Positions 1 to 13,040 of a stretch of DNA of 64,000 nt are shown in pieces. The stretch is from Nipponacmea schrenckii (Eukaryota > Mollusca > Gastropoda > Lottiidae): contig CM060199.1 of assembly GCA_030562195.1 (NCBI GenBank), forward strand, positions 11,738,338 to 11,802,337, given 5' to 3'. Position 1 is the first letter of the stretch; every line of letters starts with the position of its first letter. A program made the translations under genes and the position numbers. Under the pieces are notes generated by a model. The model was not told where the DNA came from, ran no database searches, and saw nothing but the letters and a program-made list of their open reading frames with translations.

Positions 1-138
1 TGCCCCTGGCCCTGCATTCGGTATTATGAATCTGTGGCCCAGAAACATTCTTTTATTTTGTCTCTAGAGCTGTAAGACTTAAACACGAAATATGAGTATT
101 TCAATGTTCTCTTTGACTTTATGTATTCTGTACCGTAG

Positions 139-735
139 GCGCTGTAGTATTGCTGTCAGTGCCAGGTCTTTTGAAAGAAAAGACTGCTTTTTTATTAGAT
201 CTAGATCTAGCTCTACGAAAAAGGTATGTGTTTTTTTTTTGACGAAACAGGTTTAAATTTTTTAATAAAATTGAAAAAAAATCGATGAATAGATCTATTT
301 CCCCATCCCCCCCCCAAAAAATTCTGCACGAAATGTAGGCCTAGATCTATGATGGTTACTGTTTCTGCTAAATGTTCTGTTTCAAACAAAACTACCAGTG
401 GCGTAATACCGGTAAACCATGTGCATAGATATAGGGAGACTGAATGCATTTACACTTGGCTTCTCCCTTGTCGTCCCCTTTTATATTTTATGAATTGATA
501 CTGTTATGTTTATTAATAGACTTCAAAGAAGAATATAGCAGACGTTTCTATGTGAGTTGATTTCTAGATATTGATAAATTATATGTGTATTATTTATTTT
601 CAGAAGCCTCCTAAAATCAAATATCCAGTCATCATACATAATGGTAACCTATTTGACCAAGGAACTGCTGAGAACCGCTTGTTTGCAGAGCCATTGGATT
701 TCACCGAAGCTGTCGAGTGCCTCCTAGCTACATAA
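139..735 (+). CDS. 3' end of an unidentified gene (partial, two candidate exons)
   Basis: I do not recognise this gene. The best-supported part is a terminal exon at 604-735. It follows a polypyrimidine tract and CAG, is open for 43 codons in phase 0 (YPVIIHNGNLFDQ, then FAEPLDFTEAVECLLAT) and ends in TAA. A possible upstream exon at 139-223 lies between an AG and a GGTATGTG donor, and its phase fits in one frame. A different frame of that exon looks more protein-like but does not fit the junction, so the exon or its acceptor may be wrong. The rest of the gene lies left of the window. What is visible has no membrane segment or recognised motif. Function is unknown. Confidence 0.35.
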
Positions 736-982
736 TATGTATCCAAAATATGTTATCCAAAGAATCAGACAAGACACTTCAATTTGTCCAATGTGCCTTT
801 TGAATTTAGTTCATCTTGACTTATATATTTTTGGCTATTTATTATTGTTATACATGTATGTTCTGATAATTCTTGATTAAAATTCTGTTTTCAGACTTTA
901 CCGCTTATTTGTTCATATTTTTCAGAGCTTTAGTGCACGGAATAAGTCAATATCCAAGTGTCACAGTGATCATGACGCGAAA

Positions 983-1200
983 TGAGTCAACGTATACTCA
1001 CGCGGCGAGTCAAATGACTCACTATGAGTATATGATTACTCATCACGTGAGTCAAATTAGGCATCGGCAGGGACTCATTTTTCTGAGTCAACTGACTCAT
1101 CTGGATAAGTCAAATGACTCATTATGAGTACATAATTACTCATTACGTGAGTCAAATTAGGCATCGATAAAGACTCATTTTTCTGAGTCATATGACTCAA
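983..1200. repeat. Tandem 100-bp unit (2 copies) rich in AP-1-type heptamers
   Basis: Two adjacent copies of a 100-bp unit (about 1001-1100 and 1101-1200) carry TGACTCA at 1015 and 1115, TGAGTCA at 1048 and 1148, and a TGAGTCA/TGACTCA pair at 1084/1093 and 1184/1193. A further TGAGTCA at 983 gives nine exact heptamers in 217 bp. TGA(G/C)TCA is the consensus for AP-1 (Fos/Jun) and related bZIP factors. Whether this is a functional enhancer or a duplicated repeat that happens to carry the motif cannot be told from sequence. Confidence 0.75.
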
Positions 1201-1856
1201 CTGGGGTTCTCAGTGAATATGAATTGAATGACATTGATTACAACCCCCAGAGGAGTATGATGCAATGCTCAGTATAACTACCACTACCGCACTTGTTCAT
1301 TCATCAATATTTTGGGCCAACTTAATGAGCTAATTGTGTTATCAGTAGGTATATTACTAGTATCTATATAAATATTACAGCAAGTTCATTGGTCTTGATT
1401 TATAATTAACATTCCCATTCAATGTTAATTGTAATCTTAGACCATTATCATACAAGACGTAAAATGGATGCTATTTTAATGTACATGTAAATAGCCTATT
1501 TAAACAAATGACTACTTTTAAATTGTCAATTCTACCTAGTCATAGATATTCAATTATAAGTAATATAACATAGTTTTTTTAACTTTTCATACTTCAATTA
1601 TAATATATATTTTCATCAAACCCTTTTTTAATTCCAGATTAAGAAAACGAAAACGACAGCACATCGATGGCGTAAATGATTTATTTAATCTATGTAGGTT
1701 AGAGATAAGCTTTATCCACGTACACAATCGCACAATAGTCGGATTTGATCAAACCAAAAGTCGACTGCCCTGTTGATCGAAAATGCATGATTTTAATAAT
1801 AAACTGGATGTGTACAGTGGTTTGTGAGAAAGACATTTATTTCTGGCCACGACAAC
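1201..1856. other. Intergenic and 5' flank of PGAP4
   Basis: AT-rich spacer between the AP-1-type repeat and the PGAP4 start codon. It presumably holds the PGAP4 promoter and 5' UTR. I see no clear TATA box at a convincing distance and no conserved ORF. Confidence 0.4.
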
Positions 1857-3158
1857 ATGGATTTTAATCGTAACAAGGTAAAGAAACCAAGGCAGACACC
1901 AAAAGAAAGCGTCCGGAAAGTGTTTCTGCTGACAAAACGATTTTCTAAGGATATTAAGAAGCTTTTACTCCTCTTTTTTGTGCAATTTTTCGTCATTCTG
2001 CCATATTTCTACTGGAACGTTCCGTGGAGTGCTTATTTCAAAATCAGAAATCGAAAAGCAAACTTTGAGAAATTAGCCACAGAGCACAATTATCTTAGGG
2101 TAAATGAAGCTAAAGAATATTTCAAAACTCTTGACTCAGATTCTTCACTTCGTTGGTATGACAACGTTTTAATTAACCATGGCAACGACCTTAACATGGT
2201 GATTGCCATAATAACAATGAATAGAAAAAAGAAACACAAAGATCTCGGATACTTACTTCAATCAGCTTCGAAAATTGACAAAATTGTAAAAAAAGAGGAA
2301 AGGACTTCTATATTTACTTTTGTTTGTAACGTGGACAAGGATCCCTTTAATTATGAACAAGCAAATCACATCCGTAGTTACCTCCCTTATGTGGAACGTT
2401 TTGGACGTTCTCGACCTTACGTAACGGACGTCCCAATTCCTGATTCTAATATTACATTCCGAAATTCTGTTTCAAAGGGCAAAAGTTTTATTAAAGAGAC
2501 TATTGATTATAGTTTTTGTTTAAAAGTGGCTAAAACGTGGAAATCTAAATATGTTCTGGTTCTTCAAGATGATGCTGTAGCTAATGACGACTTTTTACTT
2601 AATTTAGATCATGTCTTCACATATCGATTCCAACACAACATTAATATGCCATGGGCAGCATTAAAATTATTTTATCCCGAGAAATGGACTGGTTATGCGT
2701 TCGAGATTGATCGCTTGATTGAATTATGTGCGACTGGTGTCGTAGGATCTGCTATTTTTACCCTCATTTGTTTTAATATACGTGGATTGTTCAAAATTAA
2801 GTTTTATACCTATTTATTTTTTATAATAGGATTTATTTTTACTATTTGTTCTTGCTGTGTTATTGGACGTCAAAATGTGTTAGAATACCGTCGAATGTTA
2901 CCATTTACGTACCAAGTGTTGCCTGCTCCAAACTGCTGTATTGTAGGCATGCTATACCAGTATTCGATTATAGACGAACTAAGCAATAGCATGTACCATA
3001 ATGCCTTTGGACAGAAAATGAAAGCTGATTTTGCTGTGGCAGAATTTTTACAAAATTCTAAATTGCCAGCTTATATGATAGTTCCTTCCACATTCCGTCA
3101 TGTAGGTCGTATATCTTCATTACCGAAAGCCGACAAAGAGGCAGCAGAATTTATCTAA
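1857..3158 (+). CDS. PGAP4: Post-GPI attachment to proteins factor 4 (GPI N-acetylgalactosamine transferase)
   Basis: PGAP4 (TMEM246) is a Golgi glycosyltransferase that adds the side-chain GalNAc to GPI anchors. The ORF gives 433 aa in one exon, against about 403 aa in vertebrates. Counting from the ATG at 1857, there is a basic N-terminus, a first membrane segment at about residues 36-55, a GT-A-like luminal region with VIAIITMNR and the acidic metal-binding stretch VLVLQDDAV (about 231-239), and LKLFYPEKW. Two closely spaced membrane segments then form a hairpin at about 290-335, which is the family's unusual feature of a TM pair inside the catalytic domain. The C-terminal half continues with RQNVLEYRRM, the cysteine pair in APNCC and FRHVGRISSL. 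An in-frame GTG 33 bp upstream is not a plausible eukaryotic start. No intron interrupts the coding region. Confidence 0.9.
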   Translation: MDFNRNKVKKPRQTPKESVRKVFLLTKRFSKDIKKLLLLFFVQFFVILPYFYWNVPWSAYFKIRNRKANFEKLATEHNYLRVNEAKEYFKTLDSDSSLRWYDNVLINHGNDLNMVIAIITMNRKKKHKDLGYLLQSASKIDKIVKKEERTSIFTFVCNVDKDPFNYEQANHIRSYLPYVERFGRSRPYVTDVPIPDSNITFRNSVSKGKSFIKETIDYSFCLKVAKTWKSKYVLVLQDDAVANDDFLLNLDHVFTYRFQHNINMPWAALKLFYPEKWTGYAFEIDRLIELCATGVVGSAIFTLICFNIRGLFKIKFYTYLFFIIGFIFTICSCCVIGRQNVLEYRRMLPFTYQVLPAPNCCIVGMLYQYSIIDELSNSMYHNAFGQKMKADFAVAEFLQNSKLPAYMIVPSTFRHVGRISSLPKADKEAAEFI

Positions 3159-4272
3159 ATATTATTTAGTTCAAGTTATACGATTGAATATTTTGAAGAT
3201 TCCGTTAAAGGAATCCTGCGTCTTAGCATGAACATACAATTTTAGTTCTCAAGAATGTCAATATGGGTATATATTCATCAATAAACTTATACTTGGTGTC
3301 ATAAAGTAGCAGAATCGCTTAAAATCTGGGAAACTCACAAAACAAAGTCATTTTTGAAAAACTCTTAATCAATTTATTAAGCGTTTTTCAATAATCAAGT
3401 GCATCTTTATGTATAATTACTTAGTTTTTTTTTTATATTAATTTATTTTATTTATGGCAGCAGGTATATTAACTGATGAATAGAGCTTTAATTGGCCAAG
3501 TTTCAAATATTCTGTTCATTCTAAGACCTATTATTCCTTTAAATATTATGCCCATCTTATACGTCAGACTATACTCATTTTTCCAGTCCTGAAGATGCCA
3601 AGGATGGGGTAAGAAAGAGTGATCTCAAACATTTCTTTGGAGACTTGGCGTGAAGTCTGCACCAAGTGGTTCCACAGAATGGATCTCTGTGGAGATTAAT
3701 TTGAGAAAGCCTTTAAGTGTTATTTTTCAAATAAAATGTTTTCATACTTTGTCTCAAAACTATTGGAGTACCCCTCGTATAATAAATGTTATTTATAATT
3801 AATATTCGAACGGTTTTATTCTAATAACGAGCGTTGTCGTTATAAGTTATCAAGGTCAGTTTAACCAACCCGAAAATATGGAATCCAATTTTGTTTGTTG
3901 CCTGGGTTGATATTTTTCTTTAGAATTCTGTTCGGAAATATATTTTTTTAATATACTTTTATGTTCATTTATGATTTTGTAAAATATTTACCTTTGTTAA
4001 AAATTTCGATCAAAAAAGTAACCGAGTTATCAATCTTTTATATAGAGACGCCTTATTGTCCTTAGGGCATGTATAGTACATGTATATGGGCAAATACCAT
4101 ATATGAGTATCTAGGCTTACTATCATTCTGTAACACATATTTAGACTTTCCGATAGCAAAAGATCTGATATTATCCAAGGGTCGTTAGGATATTGGACCC
4201 ATTAAACGACTAATTTAGGTGAAATGCAAGGTATCAACAACATCTGACTTTAAACGAACTTGCGACTTGAAA
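3159..4272. other. PGAP4 3' flank
   Basis: AT-rich sequence holding the likely PGAP4 3' UTR, with an AATAAA near 3280. I see no other coding signal. Confidence 0.4.
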
Positions 4273-4640
4273 TCATTCAATGTCCCCAATACACATGCAA
4301 GCTTCAGACGACCTCATAAGAAACCCTTTAAGCTTTTGTGGAGATTTCTTAGCTCCCTCTTAGAGTCTCCTATAAAGTACACAAGTGTTCGGTTTATCTC
4401 TGATTTCTGATTTTTCAATCGAATTCCATGCCAGTATTTTTCCTCGAGTCTTTAAGACTATCGGTCTCTTTCACTGTTGATTCAAACCTTGTTATTGTTC
4501 GTTTGTCTCCGAGAGTTGAAAATAACTCTAGACCCAGATTGATAAGCGTGGTATCCAGTCAATATTTAAATACAATGAAAGATACTACCATGGTCGGAAA
4601 TATGAGCATTAAAAAGTCAACAAAGAAATGAATAGAGTGT
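4273..4640 (-). pseudogene. Unidentified broken reading frame
   Basis: On the minus strand one frame is open from beyond 4640 down to a TAA at 4360. It includes a hydrophobic stretch (MLIFPTMVVSFIVFKYW) followed by LDTTLINLGLELF. A second minus frame continues from about 4395 to a stop at 4273 and contains TLVYFIGDSKREL. The two read like one protein broken by a frameshift near 4390. The GDSxxR pattern recalls PC-esterase or GDSL-type proteins, but the match is too short to name a family. It could also be chance open frame in AT-rich DNA. Confidence 0.2.
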
Positions 4641-6220
4641 AAACACATACTTATTTACAAAATCTAACAGAGTGGTTGACCTTAAGCTTATTGGCTACAT
4701 TATGAAATGCCCTGTTGAGCAAACCATGGGCAAATACTTACCAAGATAATTTTATTGTTTCAGATATCTTCTCATTCAATCAAGAGATAGATTATCTATT
4801 AAATCAGATTACTATATGTCTCGAAATCTTAATTATAGCTAAAGGGCCTGAGTCTGCAAAGACTAAATAGTATTTGAACTATATTTCTTAAATATAATAT
4901 GTAGTACTAACAATTGTGGCAGAATATATAAAAATTCAGACCATAGGCATTTCCCAGAACAGCACCATTTTTTTCTATTTTAGATGAATATTACTATACA
5001 AAACAAAACATACAAAATTCTAGATTGAAGCAAAATAAAGAAAATTAGTTAAATGCATAAGGGAAGAAAACTAGGCTGGAAGCTTAGAAAGTGTCCCCTT
5101 TTCCTAGGAACAAAAGTTTCTCCATTAATTCATGTATTACTGAGCACTTAACATGTGTTCCACCCTCAAATGCAGGAGACCACAGTATAAGGTATAGTAT
5201 AAGGTCCTGACCGATTTAGTTTTTTATTTCAAGCTATGATTTGTATATCAAATCTTTAAATGCAGCATAATGTATTACAAATATAATATACACAGCTTTT
5301 ATGGAACAACAATCAATGGTAAATGATTTATGTGTCTCAATGTGTTTATCCAGTGGTCTTCAGGCCCATAGAAAAAGAGGTTTATCAGTACATTACATTA
5401 TTATCTAATACAATAATAATGAATATCTTCTTATACTTACCTCTTTTGATCCTATTATATAGAAATGTAATATAAACCTCTTCATAAATCTTAGTATTGG
5501 GTATTATAGATGTATTTTCTGTACAGGCACTAGCCCAGGTCATAAGAACAAATATTTTTTCTTGTCTTTACAATAAGTGCTCATATGTATATATTACAGT
5601 TTGCCAATCTCCATATGCATGTGACAAAAGTGAAGAATAAAGTCAAAAATTTCATTTAACTTGCCAGTGATTGTTGATCCATAATAGAATTATTTAAAAT
5701 TCCAATTAGCTTTATAATATCTCTGAATGAAAAGAAAATCTTCAACAAACAACATTCATTAGCAACCCAATCAAAAAACAAAACACATCCATACCTTCAA
5801 CAATATCTAAAATTTCATTTTCATACCTAATTTTGCAATAATTAGTTAATGTAATAAAAGCCTAAAGCTGCAAAGGGGTCATAAATTCCTTGAACAAATT
5901 TCTATCATGCTTAAATTGATAGTGCACTCTTGTGAAAGTGTCTTGGAAATTGATACTATTTGATAATTCTGTAGCAAAAAACATGCAGGGTATGGACCCT
6001 CCATGTGCCCTTATAAAGAGATCTTCAAACACATCCCTTTACAGCCTTAAACCAAAATCAAACAGTCAAGAATCAAAGGAGATAAATATAAATTTCTTAA
6101 CATCAAATTCTGTTCAAATTTCTGAACATTCCATGAATTTACAATTCTTGAGATGAGCCTTCCAAAATCCAAATGGATGGTTAGTTAAATACCTGAAGTG
6201 TTATTAAAGGGAGGTAATTA
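4641..6220. other. Intergenic; MEMO1 3' flank
   Basis: AT-rich sequence without a supported gene. The right-hand part presumably holds the 3' UTR of MEMO1, which is transcribed leftwards. Confidence 0.4.
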
Positions 6221-9200
6221 TCAATGAAACATGAGACAACCAGCTGCATAGCTCACAGAAGAATCCTGTGTTGATTTACATTTACTTGATTGAGAATATT
6301 TGGTGAATTTGAAAGACAACTTCAATCCATTCCCATTTTTACGTATACTGTCGATACACTGAAAAAGATATATTGCAAAAATAGAATAAATGTCAGAAAT
6401 AGCATGGAGAATCTTGAATGAGTGCTCATATCTAATCCACACTGAATTTTAGAAGTTTATTTTATTATAATATACCATTTATTATTTTTTCTTATCACAC
6501 AACTATCGATACACACATACATTTTGTTTTCTTTCCATGTTCCGTTTCAAGGAAGGATAGTTTTCCTTTTGACGTCAGCCTCTTTTTATGTCCTTGCAGG
6601 TAAGAAATAAAATCCCACTTATATAAAATATTGACCTACCAAATCCTTTTGGAATAATTGTGGTGACAATTGCATGCATTTTACCGTCAATTTTAAAAGA
6701 GTCGCCAAATACAAACACATAAATACATTATTTACATTTTATTTGACCTACACCATTATGAACCTTTCATACTGTGTCATTGTGTGTATACAAACTCGTG
6801 GTATGAAGTTGGTAACAATGCTGTTGTGTGACAAATCCTTATATCCTGTGCTTTATTATCTACTTTTATATGTCTTCTAAACAATATCTCATAGTTTGAT
6901 TAAACATGGCCTACTTACATGTAAGAGTACACCAATAGGATGACGACCACATATGGTGTTTTGATAATCAACTAAATATTGGGTAAACCCTTGTGGATCC
7001 ATTTTTTCTATAATATCCATAGCCTAAAGTTAAAAGATGATGTATTAGCAAATTGTCGACAAGAAATCCATACACAAAATATAAATTATACAAAACTTAT
7101 TTATGTGTATAGAGCTAAAAAATATAAATATTGGTGCACTTTAGAATATAAGGTGAAAAGCTTGCTTATTTTAACTTATTCCTTAGACCAATCACGATTT
7201 ATACAACAAACAGTTATAAACTGTACCTTTTTATCAAGAGCTTCTATAGACTGCCAGACTTCACCTTGCGATTGATCATAATCTGTATACCGGAATCTAC
7301 GACCTGAATATAATGAAAACTGAGATCATTGTAAGCAATCAATGAGTGTACCAATTTTACTCATTGAGTAAATTTCCAGGCAATCTCTGATGCCAAAGCC
7401 AGTTGTTTCAAGAGTTGAATTGGTTTCTATTTTAAACTAAAAAATACAGATTTATATTAGCTTTAACTTCTGAAAACAAACCAGGAGTATTTAGGGTACA
7501 TCCTTGGGTGATTACAAATAGTTGTGCTGAGTTTCATCAAAATACATGAAGAATTATGCTTTCTAGAGTCTCTACAAGCTTATATTGAACGTGTTTTCAA
7601 GTTTTTTTTAATTTTGCAGATTTTCAATAGGGTTCATCCTTGAGTAAGAACTCACTCTCACAAGAATTGCATGTTTAGGGTGTTTATGAGCATTTCAAGA
7701 ACAAGGGCAATAACTAATACTAAATATTTTTCAATTTTTTGAGTTTCAATAGGGTTCATCCTTGGGTGATTATGATCATTTGTACAAAGTTACATCAAAA
7801 TCCGTCAATTGCGCCTTCTGGAGAGGTTATGAGCAAATGTGGATGAACAGACTGATGGACTGACATGGATGAGGACAATGTATAAAAATTGAGGGCAATT
7901 AACTTACCCCAATGACAGAAATCTGATGATATTATAAATAGAGATTCTGGATCAGCCAGATAATGACTTAATATTTTACCATAGTGTTCTTCTTTCTCAG
8001 GTGATAATGACCCCACCAATATTGGTATAATGGTAAACTCATCCTTATGACTGAATTACATTCATTAATTGTTAACTACAAACATGTTTTTAACTACAAA
8101 TTTACTGGTGTGTTTTGTTTGAGCATTATATACAGTATCAAAAACATTTTGGAAAGTATGGGTATAGCATCTCTACTTGACATCCTCAATTGTCTAATGA
8201 ACTGTTCATGAAAATAAGGGGTATTACTGTCAAGGCAGTTCATCCAAAGCATTGTATTTCGCAATGTAAGCCACTGACACAACCTTAAGTGACGTTGGGA
8301 AAAAAATTAATTGTTTTTGTTACCTTTCCATAACCTTGGCTATATAAGGCAAATGCATTTCAATACTATGTTCATCTTCATCAATATTCATAGACATCAC
8401 TTCAAATGAATTGGTTGAATACAACTCCTCATATACTATAAAGTATTTATACATTAGGAACAATGGAATAATATCAATTCAAGATTAAAATAACCTTAGG
8501 CAACTGGATCATGATAACAACAGGGTTGCTTGAAAGAGAGCTCTTAAACAATTTAAAGTAGCTTTCAATAAGATTCCCACAGGATTCTATGTGGAATAAT
8601 GTAACAGTTTTAGTCTCAGATGAAGCTGATATAAAAAGGGAGGTTTTTGATGACCTTACCTTTACTGTCTATATGGAGATCATATAAGGGTGTTACATAC
8701 TTCTCAGCACTGGATAAAGCACAACCAGATAATCTTACATGGTGGGAAGGACCCAATATAAATACACGTTTTCTTAAATAGAATAATGTAATTTGAATTT
8801 ATATATCTGAAGGAAAACTTTATTCAACAATATTTTTTGAAATTACAAAAAAGCTTGTCTAACAATTATGCTTTGAATTATCCTTGCTTGTTTCTATTCA
8901 ATGGCACACCTCATGATATTGATTTTTCTGTATTAGTTTTCATAAAAACATTTTCATCAACAACGTCTGGCTATAACATGTATAGCATAATAATTAATCA
9001 AGAAGAATCAAATAAAGTAGAACAGAAACTTACACTTTTGAAGGATCAATGTGCTTGTAAGCGTGAGCACCACATGCCCCACAATAATAATACCCAGCAT
9101 GCCTACAACAAATTATCACCATATAAGGTAACATACGGCCAAGGGTAGGTATCTTTGTCAGGACATAAAAGGGATATGTATGCTTTTTGAAATTTTTCCA

Positions 9201-10172
9201 TATTTATAAGAGAATTGGAATATCAATTTAAAAAATTGTACTCTGAGTCTTCAAACATCTTTACATTAATAATTTCAACCCAAGAAGTCCAAAATCTTAG
9301 ACTAAAAATGTTTTCTAATCAAACAAATTTTGTTTATATTTTATCAACACAAAGACTTCTTAAGACTACTATTCTAATTCTCAGAGGTCTAATGAAATTT
9401 CTAACTTTGGTCAGACAATAATTTTTGTGTCTACCTGGACTCGCCACTTTAAATAATATGCTCCAGTGTTGACCTGTTAACATTTGACCTTTTGTATGTA
9501 TAAATAGCCATTTCAATGCAGTTGTCATCCTGGGCTTATTTGACAAGCCATAATCACTGTGTAGAAAAATTTGTTGGAAACTTGCCAACCTCATCATGTA
9601 TTCAACACAAAGCATGAAGAATAATTTTATTTAATTGTCTTTCAATTCTAAAATTATAGAACTTCTAGCTATATTTGTTGAAAATTGAAATTAAGCCTAT
9701 GCTACTATACTAGGCTAAATACTTACGGTGCTATGATAGCCTTGGCTGGGTGACTGAGAGACTTAGGCTTCGATAACCAGCCATCTAATTGGTTCCTCAG
9801 CTCATCACCTAAAATGATAAAATTAGAAACTCTGACCAGAGTCAAACAGCTTTTTATATATTCACATTAAACCGTAGTGAATTATGATTTTAAGGTTAAA
9901 GAGTAAAAGATGTCTTTAACTTTAATTGTAGTATAACCTTACATCAAACACCAATTATTACTACAAAATACAATCATTGTTGTTGACTATATTGTTATGA
10001 CCAAAACCAATGTTGACACAACAGTGTGCATTGTGGTATCCCTAATGAGTAAATTTAATGATGCCTCACAGTCCCCCCCCCCCATTTTTTTTTTAAATAA
10101 ATAAAACTATATATTTAGACCTGAATCGCTGTACCAACTCCCAGAATGAGTTGCTCGTCTCACTTTAGACAT
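6221..10172 (-). CDS. MEMO1: MEMO1, mediator of ErbB2-driven cell motility 1
   Basis: Nine exons: 10121-10172, 9727-9808, 9034-9102, 8660-8772, 8324-8435, 7908-8050, 7227-7303, 6919-7023 and 6221-6358. They sum to 891 nt (296 aa; human MEMO1 is 297 aa), and all junctions are GT-AG with consistent phase. The protein starts [14 protein letters not shown] and keeps the blocks of the class III dioxygenase-like fold: [48 protein letters not shown] and [12 protein letters not shown], ending [10 protein letters not shown]. The His of PHAGY, the second His region in GPSHH and the Cys of CGRHP, which form the metal site in human MEMO1, are all present. MEMO1 links receptor tyrosine kinases to microtubules and has been described as a copper/iron-binding redox protein. 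The start ATG at 10172 is well supported by homology. Confidence 0.95.
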
Positions 10173-13040
10173 GCTTGGACCAATCTTGAAGAAACCAAGA
10201 AAAACACGACAATAATAGTTCAGAAATCTTTCCAGTTTGATGTAATTCGTCTTCTGCTTTTGTTATTTCCAAACCGGAAGTTATGATCTCGGAGACATGC
10301 GCAACTCTAACAATCCATTCAATGTCAATCATTCCATTAGCCACACCTTCATTTAAAGTCACCCAACCTGATTTATTTTTTTCAGAGAGCAAACCCTTGA
10401 GGTGGAAATTTCTCAATTAAAATTCAAGTGAGGTTAACCTCACTATTATACTAATCAAGCTGATTGGACCCCTGGAAAGATTTCAAGATTTTTATCAATC
10501 ATTTGGGCTCAAATGCTCTTCTGGCCATTTGGGTGTGTATGCTGGGAATAATATACTGTATATTATTAAAGATTGAGGTTGGCTATGTGTATCCTGGTTT
10601 TCTCCTTATATTCTGATCATGACACTGAAGTTTTCACTTATGTTTTCCTGAATCATAGCAGGATCTGAGAGTACCAGATGGTTTGTTTTGAAATAACAAA
10701 GATTTTTATATTGATATCATTTAATGATATATGGTACAATTGGTATAATTTCAGAAATAAAAATAAACAAAAACAATAATAAATATCTTACAATTGTCAA
10801 CAAAAACAAAAATAAGGAGGTAAACAAATAAACAATTTATTTATCAATAATTTGAGGTTATATCTAATAAACCTAAAATCTCTTAAAATTACAACTGTTC
10901 ATCAAAACATATATAGTTCATCTTCACTAATGTTAAATTCAAGGTGGTGCCACTTTAAATTTGTCAACCCAATATTTTATTAATACTAGTTAAATGGCAC
11001 AAGTAAGTTGTCAATCAAGTTTCAAGACATTATATATTAAATATAATATTGGATTTTAAGCCTACTAACAATTTTGTGAAAGTTGTACATTTAAGGGATG
11101 AAAAGTTCATTTTATTTCACCTTATCTTCAAAACAATTCACAGATCCTTACAGGACCCATATTAATAAATGACCCGAATTCAACAAGTTTTGTTACTAAA
11201 GTGAAGATTAATTGAACTAAGATACAGGTATTGAACTCCAAACATATTCTTTTCGGTCAATAATCTGTTATGTCAATTCATAAAATTAATTTCACGTAGA
11301 CCCTTCAGAGCCTTCTGTAATATAATGACCCGAAACCACCAACACAGCCTGATAAGCCTTTAAGATAAAAACAGACTTGAATGGCAAATCAGCAGCACTA
11401 AGTTCACAATAATTGTAATTTCACTGTTCAACATTGATTTTTAACATCGGTTACAAATTAGAAGGTAACCCTAATCCACTTAGCAGTCCATTGGGCACAA
11501 ATCAAGCAATACATTCATTTTTTTGATAGTTGATTTCCATATAAAAAGAAATAGCCATGTACAATTATAATAAATATTTGAAATATCCTGTCCATCACAT
11601 AAGGTGCACAAAAATATCTGTGCACTTCCAGAGAATAATAATTCAAAACATAAACCGAATAGTTCAATTTATTTTAAGATAGATTTTAAGATAGTATAAT
11701 AAGTTTTGAACACTAAAGAAATCAACTGGTCTCGTTCAAAGCTTATTAAATTATTTCACCTTAAATCAAATTAGATTGATCTTGTTATGTTTTGAATATT
11801 TTGGAATATTGTACCTAGGTTTGCACAATTTTCTAGGCTGGTCAATACCAATAACTGATATACAGTTTGAATTACTGGTAATTATTTATTTCATTTTATA
11901 TGTGCTACTTGACACATTCCAGTGCTGTATTTCAATCAAATCTCAGTAACTCCTAGAAGTATATTATTTTCTCTTTTCAAATAACAATGTCATAAATAAC
12001 ATTTTCTCTTCCATCAATTTTATAGATATAACAAATCACATTGCTTGTGTTGAAGAAAAAAAAATGGAAAACATATTTTGGAATTGTTGGCATTCTACAA
12101 TGTAAATAAAAGCTTTAAAAAATGATCCAAAGAAAGTGAGAGGAACCAATACAAGACTGTAAACCTGCCTTGCTTTCAGAAGCAATATGAATTTAAGATG
12201 ATGTTTGTTTTTTCACCGTCTCCATAAAATTCACGTTAACTGCTTCAGTTTATTGGACATTTGGCTGCAAGTACTGTCTTTAATGATTGCGAGGTTGTAC
12301 ACTTGACAGCCCTTCAATCTTAAATCTTTTACATAATCATCTTCTGTCTTGCAGAACTTGTGACAAAATACACTATCAAGTTGTTTCTAACAATTGTTTT
12401 CCAGATTGTATCACGTGTCTTGTAATAGCTCATCTACTGAAAACTATTCAGAAAATTTCATTTCTTCATGTCATAAGTAACATTTCCTTTGATGAATGTA
12501 CATGTTGTAAAAAAACACATCTTCCATAAATCTACAATATATTTTCAAAAATTTTCAAATAGTGTCTGAAAAATCAATTTGTGCCAGAGGAACTGGAATT
12601 CTTTGCATGAAAACATGGATTCATCAATGAAATATGGTGTTGACTTTAAGTACTTTACAACATAAAGCTGTTAATGATATTATGTTGAGAATTTTCAAAA
12701 ACAAATATATGTATTTATAAATGCAGTTAAATATATATGAATAGCTTTTGGCATTTTCCAGGTGTTCCATTTATCTTATCAATTAGTTAAAATAGTACTT
12801 AATTCAAACTTAACTGTTTTATATGAATGAAAGTGCACAAATAAGCACTGAATTCTACAGAGATCAAATTGCTATGAAATATTAATTTGAGATCTTTGAT
12901 ATTCCTCTGACAAAAATTTGAAAATGATCACATGACTTTTGATCTATAAATAAATATTTTTTGGCAGAATTGGAAAAGTGGCAATGAAATAGCTGTGATT
13001 AATGAGATGCAAAAAGTGGAATGCATAGAGAGGTTAAAGG
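10173..13040. other. Intergenic: MEMO1 5' flank and kelch-gene 3' flank
   Basis: 2.9 kb of AT-rich DNA with no coding signal I can support. The left end is the MEMO1 promoter region, and the sequence just left of 13041 is likely 3' UTR of the kelch gene. A short C run followed by a T run lies near 10073-10095. Confidence 0.4.

Noticed and set aside
10165..10416. 83-codon minus-strand frame overlapping the MEMO1 start
   Set aside because: The MEMO1 first exon uses a different frame ([13 protein letters not shown]), so this is a shadow reading frame of the upstream region.
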